Shown piece by piece: positions 33,357 through 41,099 of a DNA stretch of 52,841 bases. Position 1 is the first letter of the stretch. Each line of letters begins with the position of its first letter. The DNA comes from an uncultured SAR116 cluster alpha proteobacterium. GTDB taxonomy: Bacteria > Pseudomonadota > Alphaproteobacteria > Puniceispirillales > Marisalimonadaceae. The notes beneath the pieces were generated by a model that was given only the letters and a program-made list of their open reading frames with translations, did no database searches and had not been told where the DNA came from. The stretch covers positions 1-52,841 of the forward strand of contig CACBVW010000006.1 in the NCBI GenBank assembly GCA_902542765.1, given 5' to 3'. The translations under genes and the position numbers were made by a program.

Positions 33357-34166
33357 ATGAGTTTTGTTGAAACTGAAATTAATGGCCAAATAATTACTAT
33401 CAGATTAAATCGTCCAGAAAGATTAAATGCTTTAAGCACTGTTATTAGAAAAGGTATGGCAGAAGCGTTCAATAGATATCATGAGGATAAAGATTTAGAA
33501 GTAGCAATTTTGACAGGAACTGGAAAAGGGTTTTGTGCAGGCGAAGATATGAAAGAGTCTATTGACAGAGGCATCCCAGGATCCCCAAAAGAATTTGTAG
33601 AAGAAAACTTAGTTGACCCATTTCAGACAGGTGCTCTTCAAAAGCCAGTCATAGCAGCAGTAAATGGATATGCAATGGGTGGTGGATTTATGTTAGTTGA
33701 GAGAACAGATCTTAGGATTGCTGTGAAAGAAGCAATTTTTGAAATGTCAGAAGCAAAGAGATGGCTTCTTGGCGGTTATAATCATGGACATTATGGCAAC
33801 CTCCCACATCCCGTTGCAACTGAAATGGCTTTTGGATATAGAATTTCTGCTGAAAGGATGCATCAAGTTGGTTTCATTAATCGTTTAGTGGAAGCTAAAG
33901 ATCTTATGAGTGAGGCTTATTCAATGGCAGAACATCTGCTATCACTCCCTCCTGCTGCAAGAGTAAACACACTTTATATGATGAAGCATATGGCACCAAA
34001 AATAAATCCTAATATTGCAGACCTTGCTGAAAAGCTACATCTTCACGGCGACACTGAGGATAGAATGGAAAGTAGGAGAGCCTTTGCAGAAAAAAGAAAG
34101 CCAAACTTCAAAGGTTGGCTTAACCCAGAAGATAGATATAATATGCCGAAATTAGAAGAAAATTAG
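33357..34166 (+). CDS. Enoyl-CoA hydratase/isomerase family protein
   Basis: A 269-residue crotonase from ATG 33357, with AGGAG seven bases upstream (33343-33347). The 20 extra residues possible from 33297 look non-conserved. The CoA site GFCAGEDMKESIDRG is near residue 61, the oxyanion loop AVNGYAMGGGFMLVERTDLR near 102, and the catalytic Glu in FEMSEAKRWLLGGYNHGHYG near 130. The unusual RWLLGGYNHGHYG sequence replaces the common proline/glycine-rich loop and suggests a specialised substrate. It is followed eight bases later by a family III CoA-transferase on the same strand, so it is likely a two-gene acid-activation and hydration unit. Confidence 0.82.
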   Translation: MSFVETEINGQIITIRLNRPERLNALSTVIRKGMAEAFNRYHEDKDLEVAILTGTGKGFCAGEDMKESIDRGIPGSPKEFVEENLVDPFQTGALQKPVIAAVNGYAMGGGFMLVERTDLRIAVKEAIFEMSEAKRWLLGGYNHGHYGNLPHPVATEMAFGYRISAERMHQVGFINRLVEAKDLMSEAYSMAEHLLSLPPAARVNTLYMMKHMAPKINPNIADLAEKLHLHGDTEDRMESRRAFAEKRKPNFKGWLNPEDRYNMPKLEEN

Positions 34167-34174
34167 AGGTCAAA

Positions 34175-35386
34175 ATGAGTGAAATAAATGGAGCTCTTTC
34201 TGGGTTAAAAATAGTTGCATGTTCAACAGCACAAGCTGGAACTGTTCCCTACATGTTAATGGCAGATCTTGGTGCTGAAGTAATTAAAATTGAAACGCCA
34301 GGTAAAGGTGATAACAATCGTAACTCAGGTTTTTTAGAAGGAAACATTGGATCATTTTTTGAGACTAATAACAGAGGAGTTAAAAGTTTAACTCTCAATC
34401 TTAAATCAGAAAAAGGACAAAAAATACTTCACAGTTTAATAAAGGATGCCGATGTGTTTGGTCAAAATTTTAGACCAGGCGTTGCTGAAAAACTTAATTT
34501 TGATTATGATACTCTTAGCAAAATTAATCCTAAAATAGTTTACGCTTCTGTTTCTGCTTATGGGCCTGATGCCCCAGACGGACACTTACCAGGAACCGAT
34601 GCGGTAGGACAAGCTTTAAGTGGAATAGCTGAAGCATATTCAATTCCTGGAAATAATTTAAGAACAGGAGTTGCCTCAGTTGCAGATGAAAGTTGTGCAA
34701 TACTAACTTTTGGAGGAATTTTAGCGGCATATATAAATGCTCAAAAAACAGGAAAAGGTCAAAAGTTAGAAACTTCTTTAGTTGGGAGTGCTTTCAGACT
34801 TCTTGGTTGGACTATGACTACAGCAATGTGGAGTAACAGGCCACCAATTACTGGAGCTAGAATTAATGGAACAAGAGAAAGGCCGGGTATTGCAGCATGT
34901 TTTAACGATATTAATGGTAAGCCTTTCGCACTCCAGCTTGATCCAGATGACTGGCGGGAAGCAATGAAAGCCCTTAACTTTTTTGATGTTTTGACAGAAA
35001 ATGGTCTCATTGATCTTGGTTTAGCGTTTGAATCTGAAAAAAAGAAAACTGAAATTTTGGATAAACTTGCTGAATTATTCTCAACTGATACCAGAGATAA
35101 TTGGATATCAGTCTTGAGAAAAGCTGACATGATATCTACCCATGTTAATACAATGCTTGAAGCATCTAATGATCCAAATATAAAAGAAAACAATTATGTT
35201 ACAGAAGTATGGTACCCAGAACTAAACAAAAATATGAAAGTACACGGTACTCCTTGGAAATTTTCCAAAACACCTGCTAACATAAAAAGAGCACCTAAAC
35301 TCGGTGAACACAATACTGAGATATTGTCTGGTCTAGGCTATACTAAAGATGAAATTGAAGGTTTTAAAGACAACAAGATTATTTAA
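34175..35386 (+). CDS. Family III CoA-transferase (CaiB/BaiF), copy 3
   Basis: A 403-residue protein. ALSGLKIVACSTAQAGTVPY opens it, MADLGAEVIKIETPGKGDNN is near residue 29, NNRGVKSLTLNL near 66 and the predicted catalytic aspartate is in TGVASVADESCAILTFGGIL near 170. GAGGT precedes the ATG. It differs from copies 1 and 2 in the segment before the active site (GTDAVGQALSGIAEAYSIPG in place of YDxLxQAExG), so it likely uses another acid. It is paired with the crotonase gene upstream and its stop overlaps the convergent gamma-carbonic-anhydrase-like gene by eight bases. Confidence 0.87.
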   Translation: MSEINGALSGLKIVACSTAQAGTVPYMLMADLGAEVIKIETPGKGDNNRNSGFLEGNIGSFFETNNRGVKSLTLNLKSEKGQKILHSLIKDADVFGQNFRPGVAEKLNFDYDTLSKINPKIVYASVSAYGPDAPDGHLPGTDAVGQALSGIAEAYSIPGNNLRTGVASVADESCAILTFGGILAAYINAQKTGKGQKLETSLVGSAFRLLGWTMTTAMWSNRPPITGARINGTRERPGIAACFNDINGKPFALQLDPDDWREAMKALNFFDVLTENGLIDLGLAFESEKKKTEILDKLAELFSTDTRDNWISVLRKADMISTHVNTMLEASNDPNIKENNYVTEVWYPELNKNMKVHGTPWKFSKTPANIKRAPKLGEHNTEILSGLGYTKDEIEGFKDNKII

Positions 35387-35915
35387 TTTCTCTCATTTCT
35401 TCTGCAAACTTTTTAAAGTTTGCTACGTAATGCTTTGAAGATCTTGTCATATTTTCAATCATCTCTTGACTTAGTTCTCTTACAGCTTTAGCTGGTGAGC
35501 CTACAATTAACCAACCATCCGGAAATTCTTTATTTTCAGTCACAAGGGCACCAGCGCCTACAAGACAATTGTTGCCTATTTTAGCATTATTGAGAATTGT
35601 TGCACCCATTCCAACTAAAGAATTATTACCTATTGTGCAACCGTGTATGATTGCATTATGTCCAATCGTACAATTATTACCTATGGTGACAGGACAATCA
35701 GGATCAACGTGAATTATAGTGTTTTCTTGTATGTTTGTTTCTTCACCAATCTTAATAACGTCATTATCACCTCTTAAAACTGATCCAAACCATACACCAA
35801 CATCTTTCCCTAAAATAACGTTTCCTATAACATGCGCATCTGGTGCAACCCAATATAGGTTATTTTCAGGTAATTGAGGTTTTTTTTCACCTAAACTATA
35901 AATTGGCATTAGCAC
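35379..35915 (-). CDS. Gamma-carbonic anhydrase family protein (left-handed beta-helix)
   Basis: A 178-residue hexapeptide-repeat protein: repeated turns such as IGNVILGKDVGVWFGSVLRG, then ENTIIHVDPDCPVTIGNNCT, GHNAIIHGCTIGNNSLVGMG. The three metal histidines expected in this family are visible (NTIIHVD, IGHNAIIHG). The C-terminal helix (TRSSKHYVANFKKFAEEMRE) caps the trimer. Homologues (YrdA, CaiE, PaaY) have carbonic anhydrase or thioesterase activity, and PaaY-type links to CoA pathways fit this place. AAGGAG precedes the ATG. Confidence 0.85.
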   Translation of the reverse strand: MLMPIYSLGEKKPQLPENNLYWVAPDAHVIGNVILGKDVGVWFGSVLRGDNDVIKIGEETNIQENTIIHVDPDCPVTIGNNCTIGHNAIIHGCTIGNNSLVGMGATILNNAKIGNNCLVGAGALVTENKEFPDGWLIVGSPAKAVRELSQEMIENMTRSSKHYVANFKKFAEEMREIK

Positions 35916-35930
35916 TCCTTTTATAATAAG

Positions 35931-35940
35931 TTAACGTTAA
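35931..35940. promoter_or_regulatory. Palindrome TTAACGTTAA in a divergent promoter region
   Basis: A perfect 10-base palindrome sits 16 bases before the gamma-carbonic-anhydrase start (reverse strand) and 64 bases before the enolase-family gene at 36004, in an 88-base divergent gap. A central CG in an AT-only palindrome suits a dimeric repressor, for example GntR or LacI type. No regulator gene is present in the window. Confidence 0.3.
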
Positions 35941-36003
35941 AATTATATCTTATATAATTTTTTCTTGTTGTTAATATTTTATTAATAATTATGAGAGTTC
36001 TTT

Positions 36004-37098
36004 ATGGTTATTAGAGATAATATTGTTTCAAAAGTTACAATTTACAGACTAGATGTTCCTTTAATAAAGCCTTATAAATTATCCTATAATACTTTCCATT
36101 CTTTTGAACCGTTGTTGATTCATATTGTAGATGATCAAGGTAATGAGGGATGGGGCGAACAGCACATATCACCTGGCTCCAGCAGTGAAACTAGAGACGG
36201 TGGATGGACATTTGCCAGAGTTATATCAAAATTAATTTTAAATAAAAAATTATACGAAGCAAAAAAAATCATTTTATCTAATTCCTCTATAAGTATTGTT
36301 GCTTCAAGTGCAATCTATACAGCAATCGAGATGCTCGAAAAAAATAATATTTTAAATAATAAGAGTTCTCTAAAACTTAAATTATTAACTTCATTTAATG
36401 CAGAGGAAGAAACTGAAATAAAAGATGAATTGGACAAAGTAACTGAACAAGGATTTACAACAATAAAAATTAAGGTTGGAAAGGACGTTAATGCAGATAT
36501 TAAAAAAATAAATAATATACAAACTTATTTGAATGGAAGAGCAAACCTAAGAATAGACGCTAATAGGGGGTATACAAAAAAAGACGGTTGTAAATTTGTT
36601 CAGGGGTTAAAGCCTGATTTTATAGAATTATTTGAGCAGCCTTGTGATGCTAATGATTGGGATGCAAACGCTGCGGTTGCTAAACTATCACGCATCCCAA
36701 TAATGTTGGACGAACCTATTTGTAGTATTAAAGATATTGAAAAAGCTTCTAAATTAAAAGGCGTAGGATTATGCAAACTTAAGTTGAAAAGATTTTTATC
36801 TATTACAAAATTAACTGAAGCCATAAAATATGCACATAAATTAGGATTAAAAATTGTACTTGGTGACGGACTTGGTACTGAAATTAATTGTTGGATGGAA
36901 GCTAGAATTGCAAAAAACCTAATTGACAATGCTGGAGAATATAACGGTTTTTTAAAAATTGATCCAAAAGCAAGAATTTTGTCAAATCCCCTAAAATTTA
37001 CGAATGGTTTTCTATTGATATCTGAGAATTGGAATCTTGAAATTGACAGAGATAAATTAGAAAAATACAGTATTAATAAAGAGGAAATTTATAAATAA
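36004..37098 (+). CDS. Enolase superfamily enzyme, muconate-lactonizing/dipeptide-epimerase subgroup
   Basis: A 364-residue protein with the capping domain (residues 1-125) and a TIM barrel. Barrel residues: Lys-x-Lys in TTIKIKVGKD near 158, metal ligands Asp in LRIDANRGYT near 183, Glu in IELFEQPCD near 210 and Asp in IMLDEPICS near 236, and the second Lys in LCKLKLKRFL near 260. Lysines on both sides place it in the MLE subgroup (cycloisomerases, acyl-amino-acid racemases, dipeptide epimerases). GLGTEINCWMEARIAKN near 293 is the eighth-strand region. It is first in a forward operon with a TauD-like oxygenase and a TTT transporter. The reaction is unknown. Confidence 0.8.
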   Translation: MVIRDNIVSKVTIYRLDVPLIKPYKLSYNTFHSFEPLLIHIVDDQGNEGWGEQHISPGSSSETRDGGWTFARVISKLILNKKLYEAKKIILSNSSISIVASSAIYTAIEMLEKNNILNNKSSLKLKLLTSFNAEEETEIKDELDKVTEQGFTTIKIKVGKDVNADIKKINNIQTYLNGRANLRIDANRGYTKKDGCKFVQGLKPDFIELFEQPCDANDWDANAAVAKLSRIPIMLDEPICSIKDIEKASKLKGVGLCKLKLKRFLSITKLTEAIKYAHKLGLKIVLGDGLGTEINCWMEARIAKNLIDNAGEYNGFLKIDPKARILSNPLKFTNGFLLISENWNLEIDRDKLEKYSINKEEIYK

Positions 37099-37117
37099 AT
37101 TAAATAGGAAAAAAGGA

Positions 37118-37972
37118 ATGAAATTAATTAATAGTGTTAAGAGCTTGGGTGGTGAGATTGTAGATTTGGACATCAGTAATAAATTAACTCAAGATCAAAT
37201 TAATTTCATAAATCAATCTTGGGATGAAAGGCTCGTCTTAGTATTTAAAAAACAAAATTTAGATGATCATAAATTAATAAATTTTAGTAAATATTTTGGT
37301 GAACTCGACCCTCCTGGCCCTAATCCATATGGCATAACCTTTTTGCCAGAATTTCCTGAAATTAATGTAATTTCTAATGTTAAAAATGAACAAGGTACTC
37401 CTATAGGTAATTTAGGAGATGGTGAAGCAGTTTGGCATGCAGATATGACTTACCTACAACTACCTCCAAAGGCTGGAATTTTATATGCTCTTGAAGTGCC
37501 TGAAAATCAAGGTAATACCCACTTTGCAAATATGGCCCTAGCGTATAATGAATTACCAAATAAACTTAAGGAAAAAATTGATGATAAAATTTTGATACAT
37601 GATTCTGCTCATAATAGTGCTGGAATGCTAAGAAAAGGGTATTCAGAAGTAGATAATCCATCTGAAACTCCAGGGGCAAGACATCCAATGGTAATCACAG
37701 ATAAAAATACTAATAAGAAACTACTTTTTCTTGGACGAAGACCTCACGCATATATAATCGGTTTAGAGCTAGAAGAGAGTGAAAATTTATTAAACGAAAT
37801 TTGGGAACACGCAACACAAGAGAAGTTTACCTGGACACAAAAATGGGAAAAAGGAGATTTATTGATGTGGAAAAATTTGAACGTACTTCACAAAAGAGAT
37901 GCTTTTGATCCTAACACAAGAAGAGTAATGCACCGAACTCAAATAAAAGGAGAAATGGAAATCACAGCATAG
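37118..37972 (+). CDS. TauD/TfdA family Fe(II)/2-oxoglutarate dioxygenase
   Basis: A 284-residue protein. The iron facial triad is visible: His and Asp in AVWHADMTYLQLPPKAG near residue 108, and the distal His in NTRRVMHRTQIKGE near 271, with the 2-oxoglutarate arginine in RRVMHR. The N-terminal ISNKLTQDQINFINQSWDE and FKKQNLDDHKLINFSKYFGE follow the TauD pattern. Family members hydroxylate substrates such as taurine, aryloxyacids, alkyl sulfates and betaines, often cleaving off a side group. It follows the enolase-family gene by 19 bases with AAGG upstream. The substrate is probably what the tctCBA system imports. Confidence 0.87.
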   Translation: MKLINSVKSLGGEIVDLDISNKLTQDQINFINQSWDERLVLVFKKQNLDDHKLINFSKYFGELDPPGPNPYGITFLPEFPEINVISNVKNEQGTPIGNLGDGEAVWHADMTYLQLPPKAGILYALEVPENQGNTHFANMALAYNELPNKLKEKIDDKILIHDSAHNSAGMLRKGYSEVDNPSETPGARHPMVITDKNTNKKLLFLGRRPHAYIIGLELEESENLLNEIWEHATQEKFTWTQKWEKGDLLMWKNLNVLHKRDAFDPNTRRVMHRTQIKGEMEITA

Positions 37973-38054
37973 TTTTCATAAAATGATAGAGTTATGTTGA
38001 TTTATTTAAAAATCAGTAGCAGAATAATAAATGTTATGAAATCGGGAGGAAAAT

Positions 38055-39050
38055 ATGACACAACTTGGAAATTCTTTTAGAAGAAGTATTGTTAAGGCCG
38101 GTTTAGGTGTTGTCGCTATTGCAGGAATTAGTACCGTTGGTTTGGTTTCTATTGCCAGTGCTGACAAATATCCTAATAAGCCAATAGAATTAGTTATTCA
38201 TGCAAAATATGGTGGTGGAACAGACACAACTGCAAGAATGGTATCTATTAGAACAAGAAGAAATTTAAAAACAGATATATCTATTGTTGCTAAAAGAGGT
38301 GGTTCAGGAGCAAAAGCTCAAAACTATGTTTTAACAAAGCCAGCCGACGGTTATACAATCATGGCATTAACTCAGTCTCATCTTTATACAATGGCTAGAG
38401 GTAAATCTAACATGAAGATTGACGACATTGTAGGAGTTGCAAGAGCAATGGATGACCCTACCTTCATTACTGTCTCAGGAAAGGGAAAATTTAATACTTT
38501 AGAAGAGCTTGTAGCTGCTTCTAAAAAGGCACCATTAAACTGGGGAGTTGCTCAAATTGGAGGTACTGAACATATAGGACTAGCTCAGTTCGCAAAAGAA
38601 GCTGGAATTAAGTTTAAAGTGGTACCATTCGGTTCAGGCGCTCAAATGGTACAAGCTTTAATGGCAGGTAAAATAGATGCTACTTTACCGAATGTAAGTG
38701 AAGCTGCTAACCAAGTTGCAGATGGAAGCTTTAAAGCTCTAGCAGTTATGGCTGAAGACAGGCTTAAAGATTATCCAAATGTTCCTACTACTTTTGAGAA
38801 AGGAATTAAGGCAAAATGTTCTACAACTAGGGGTTATGCTGTATTAGCGTCTACTCCACAACCAATTATAGATCAGATATCAAAAGCTATGGTTAAAGCA
38901 ATGAAACACGATGTTTTTGCTAGTTATCTAGCTGGAGCTGGACTAACAGTTGAGGGTAGTGTTGCAGGGACTAAAGTTTGGGACAAACAACTAAAAGCTG
39001 AATATAAAGTTGCAGCATCTGCTCTTAAAGAACTAGGATTAATTAAATAA
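38055..39050 (+). CDS. tctC: Tripartite tricarboxylate transporter substrate-binding protein
   Basis: A 331-residue periplasmic protein. The N-terminus has twin arginines before a hydrophobic run (NSFRRSIVKAGLGVVAIAGI) ending near SIASADKYP, which could be a Tat or a Sec signal. The mature part has the TctC pattern: YPNKPIELVIHAKYGGGTDT near residue 37, VAKRGGSGAKAQNYVLTKPA near 78, FGSGAQMVQALMAGKIDATL near 195, and APVPTT-like KDYPNVPTTFEKGI near 240. GGGAGGAAAAT precedes the ATG. It is separated from the dioxygenase gene by 82 bases, where TGATTT and AAATCA could form a weak attenuator stem. Confidence 0.88.
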   Translation: MTQLGNSFRRSIVKAGLGVVAIAGISTVGLVSIASADKYPNKPIELVIHAKYGGGTDTTARMVSIRTRRNLKTDISIVAKRGGSGAKAQNYVLTKPADGYTIMALTQSHLYTMARGKSNMKIDDIVGVARAMDDPTFITVSGKGKFNTLEELVAASKKAPLNWGVAQIGGTEHIGLAQFAKEAGIKFKVVPFGSGAQMVQALMAGKIDATLPNVSEAANQVADGSFKALAVMAEDRLKDYPNVPTTFEKGIKAKCSTTRGYAVLASTPQPIIDQISKAMVKAMKHDVFASYLAGAGLTVEGSVAGTKVWDKQLKAEYKVAASALKELGLIK

Positions 39051-39075
39051 TATTTTAATCAAAGGTTTTTAATAA

Positions 39076-39594
39076 ATGAAAGATAATAAAAATGCACCCA
39101 AAGGCTTGGGTGCATTATTAAATAAAAGTGATACTATAATTGCGATTTTTTTAACTCTAATAATTGCATTTTTATGGTTTGAAACTACTAAATTTGAGAA
39201 AGTTCCTGACTTATTTTCAAATAATATTCCCCCTGAAATGTTTCCTCAGATATTACTCATTATAATTTTAGGGATGGTTTTGATAATACCTTTTGAGCAT
39301 CTTTTTTTAAAGAAAAGTGGAAAAGATATTGATTCATCCAGAAAAAAACCAGTAGAAATTTCAACCATTGGAACTATGATAATTTTATCAGCTATAATAG
39401 CATCCTCACAAATTTTAGGAGCTGCTCTTACAATAATAGCAGTAAGTATCTCCTTACCAATTTATTGGGGTGAAAGAAGATTAATAGTATTAATCTCATA
39501 TATTATTGGGTTTCCATTATTTGTAATAGTTTTATTCAATGTAATTCTTGGCGTTCATTTTGAACCTGGACTATTAGATCTTATTCAAAATTAG
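39076..39594 (+). CDS. tctB: Tripartite tricarboxylate transporter small permease
   Basis: A 172-residue protein with four hydrophobic segments, the size and position of TctB. The first helix (SDTIIAIFLTLIIAFLWF) is followed by a periplasmic stretch with FEKVPDLFSNNIPPEMFPQI, which resembles the TctB pattern ahead of the second helix. It lies between tctC and tctA, 25 and 13 bases away. Confidence 0.82.
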   Translation: MKDNKNAPKGLGALLNKSDTIIAIFLTLIIAFLWFETTKFEKVPDLFSNNIPPEMFPQILLIIILGMVLIIPFEHLFLKKSGKDIDSSRKKPVEISTIGTMIILSAIIASSQILGAALTIIAVSISLPIYWGERRLIVLISYIIGFPLFVIVLFNVILGVHFEPGLLDLIQN

Positions 39595-39607
39595 AAAGGG
39601 TTAAAGT

Positions 39608-41080
39608 TTGGAAGACATAATAAAAGGTATTGGATTATTATTAGAATTTCAAAATATTCTTTTAATTCTGTCAGGTGTTTTAATAGGTGTTTTAGTAGGA
39701 GCCCTACCAGGTTTAAGTTCTCCTATGGCAATTGCACTTCTAATTCCTTTTACAATTTCTTTAGATCCAGTTGCTGCAATAGCTATGATGGCTGCTCTTT
39801 ACTGTGCTGGAACTTTTGGAGGCTCTATTACTGCTATATTAATAAATGCTCCAGGTGCTCCGCCAGCTGTTGCAACTGCTTTGGATGGATATCCAATGGC
39901 AAAAAACGGTGAACCAGGAAGAGCTCTTGGTTTGGCCGCCGTATCTAGTGTTTTTGGTGGAATTTTTAGTTTAATAATTTTTATATTTGCGGCTCCTCTT
40001 TTAGCAAAGCTAGCGTTGGAATTTGGACCAGCAGAGTATTTTGGACTTGCTGTATTTGCTCTTTCGATGCTTGCCTCGATGAGTGGAAAATCGTCTTTAA
40101 GAAATCTCATTTCAGGTCTTGTTGGAGTGTTAATTGGTACTATTGGAATTCACTTAACTACAGGCGTAGAAAGGTTTACGTTTGATATACCTGATCTTGA
40201 AGAAGGTATACATTTCGTTCCTGTTCTTATTGGGCTATTTGCAGTCAGTGAGCTTTTTAAACAATCTGAAAAATTGAATGCGGTAGTTGAGAGAATACAG
40301 GCAAAAGCTTTGAGGTTACCCTCGTTATTTGAATTGAAGAAACTAAAATACACAATACTTAGATCTTCAGGAATTGGAACGTTTATAGGAATACTTCCTG
40401 CCGAAGGTTCTACTGTAGCAGCTATCATCGGTTATAATGAAGCGAGAAGATGGTCTAAAGACAAAGATAAATTTGGTAAAGGTTCTCCTGAGGGCATAGT
40501 TGGACCGGAGGCAGCGAATAATGCAGCTGCTGGAGGTGCTATGGTTCCTACGCTTGCTCTAGGGATACCTGGAAGTGGTTCAACAGCTCTTATATTAGCG
40601 GCATTAATTATGCATGGATTTAGACCCGGCCCTTACTTAATTAGTGAAACACCAGAATTCGTGTATGCAATTTTTGGAGCAATGTTAATAGCTAATCTAG
40701 GATTTTTATTTATTGGCTTAGTTGGTGCAAAATTCTTTTCCTTAGTTGCTTTCATACCAAAAAAACTTCTTTGGCCAGCTGTTTTCATATTTTCTATGAT
40801 CGGCTCTTATTCTTTTGCATCGTCAATGTTTGATGTGTGGGTAATGTTAGCTGCTGGACTAGTAGGTTATTTTATGGACAGACATGGGTTTTCAGCAGCT
40901 CCGCTTGTTATGGGATTAATTCTTGGAAAATTAGTTGAAGAAAGCTTTTCTCAATCTATGATTATTCATGATAACAATTTCTTTGCATTATTAGAAAGTC
41001 CAGTTGTCTTATTATTTTTTGTTCTTACATTCTTAAGTTTATCATCTCCTTTTTGGACAAGATATTTCTCAAAGAAATAA
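39608..41080 (+). CDS. tctA: Tripartite tricarboxylate transporter large permease
   Basis: A 490-residue membrane protein with about eleven to twelve helices. TTG start with AAGGG upstream (39597-39601). TctA motifs: GVLVGALPGLSSPMAIALLI near residue 24, GTFGGSITAILINAPGAPPA near 69, GIGTFIGILPAEGSTVAAII near 255, and PEAANNAAAGGAMVPTLALG near 299, then IPGSGSTALILAALI. Classic substrates are citrate and related carboxylates, but the family range is wide. It is followed 19 bases later by an MmgE/PrpD gene. Confidence 0.93.
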   Translation: MEDIIKGIGLLLEFQNILLILSGVLIGVLVGALPGLSSPMAIALLIPFTISLDPVAAIAMMAALYCAGTFGGSITAILINAPGAPPAVATALDGYPMAKNGEPGRALGLAAVSSVFGGIFSLIIFIFAAPLLAKLALEFGPAEYFGLAVFALSMLASMSGKSSLRNLISGLVGVLIGTIGIHLTTGVERFTFDIPDLEEGIHFVPVLIGLFAVSELFKQSEKLNAVVERIQAKALRLPSLFELKKLKYTILRSSGIGTFIGILPAEGSTVAAIIGYNEARRWSKDKDKFGKGSPEGIVGPEAANNAAAGGAMVPTLALGIPGSGSTALILAALIMHGFRPGPYLISETPEFVYAIFGAMLIANLGFLFIGLVGAKFFSLVAFIPKKLLWPAVFIFSMIGSYSFASSMFDVWVMLAAGLVGYFMDRHGFSAAPLVMGLILGKLVEESFSQSMIIHDNNFFALLESPVVLLFFVLTFLSLSSPFWTRYFSKK

Positions 41081-41099
41081 TTTTTTTAGTTGAAGTAAA

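Noticed and set aside
34759-35193. A 144-codon reverse frame
   Set aside because: It is a shadow of CoA-transferase copy 3, whose motifs are clear on the forward strand.
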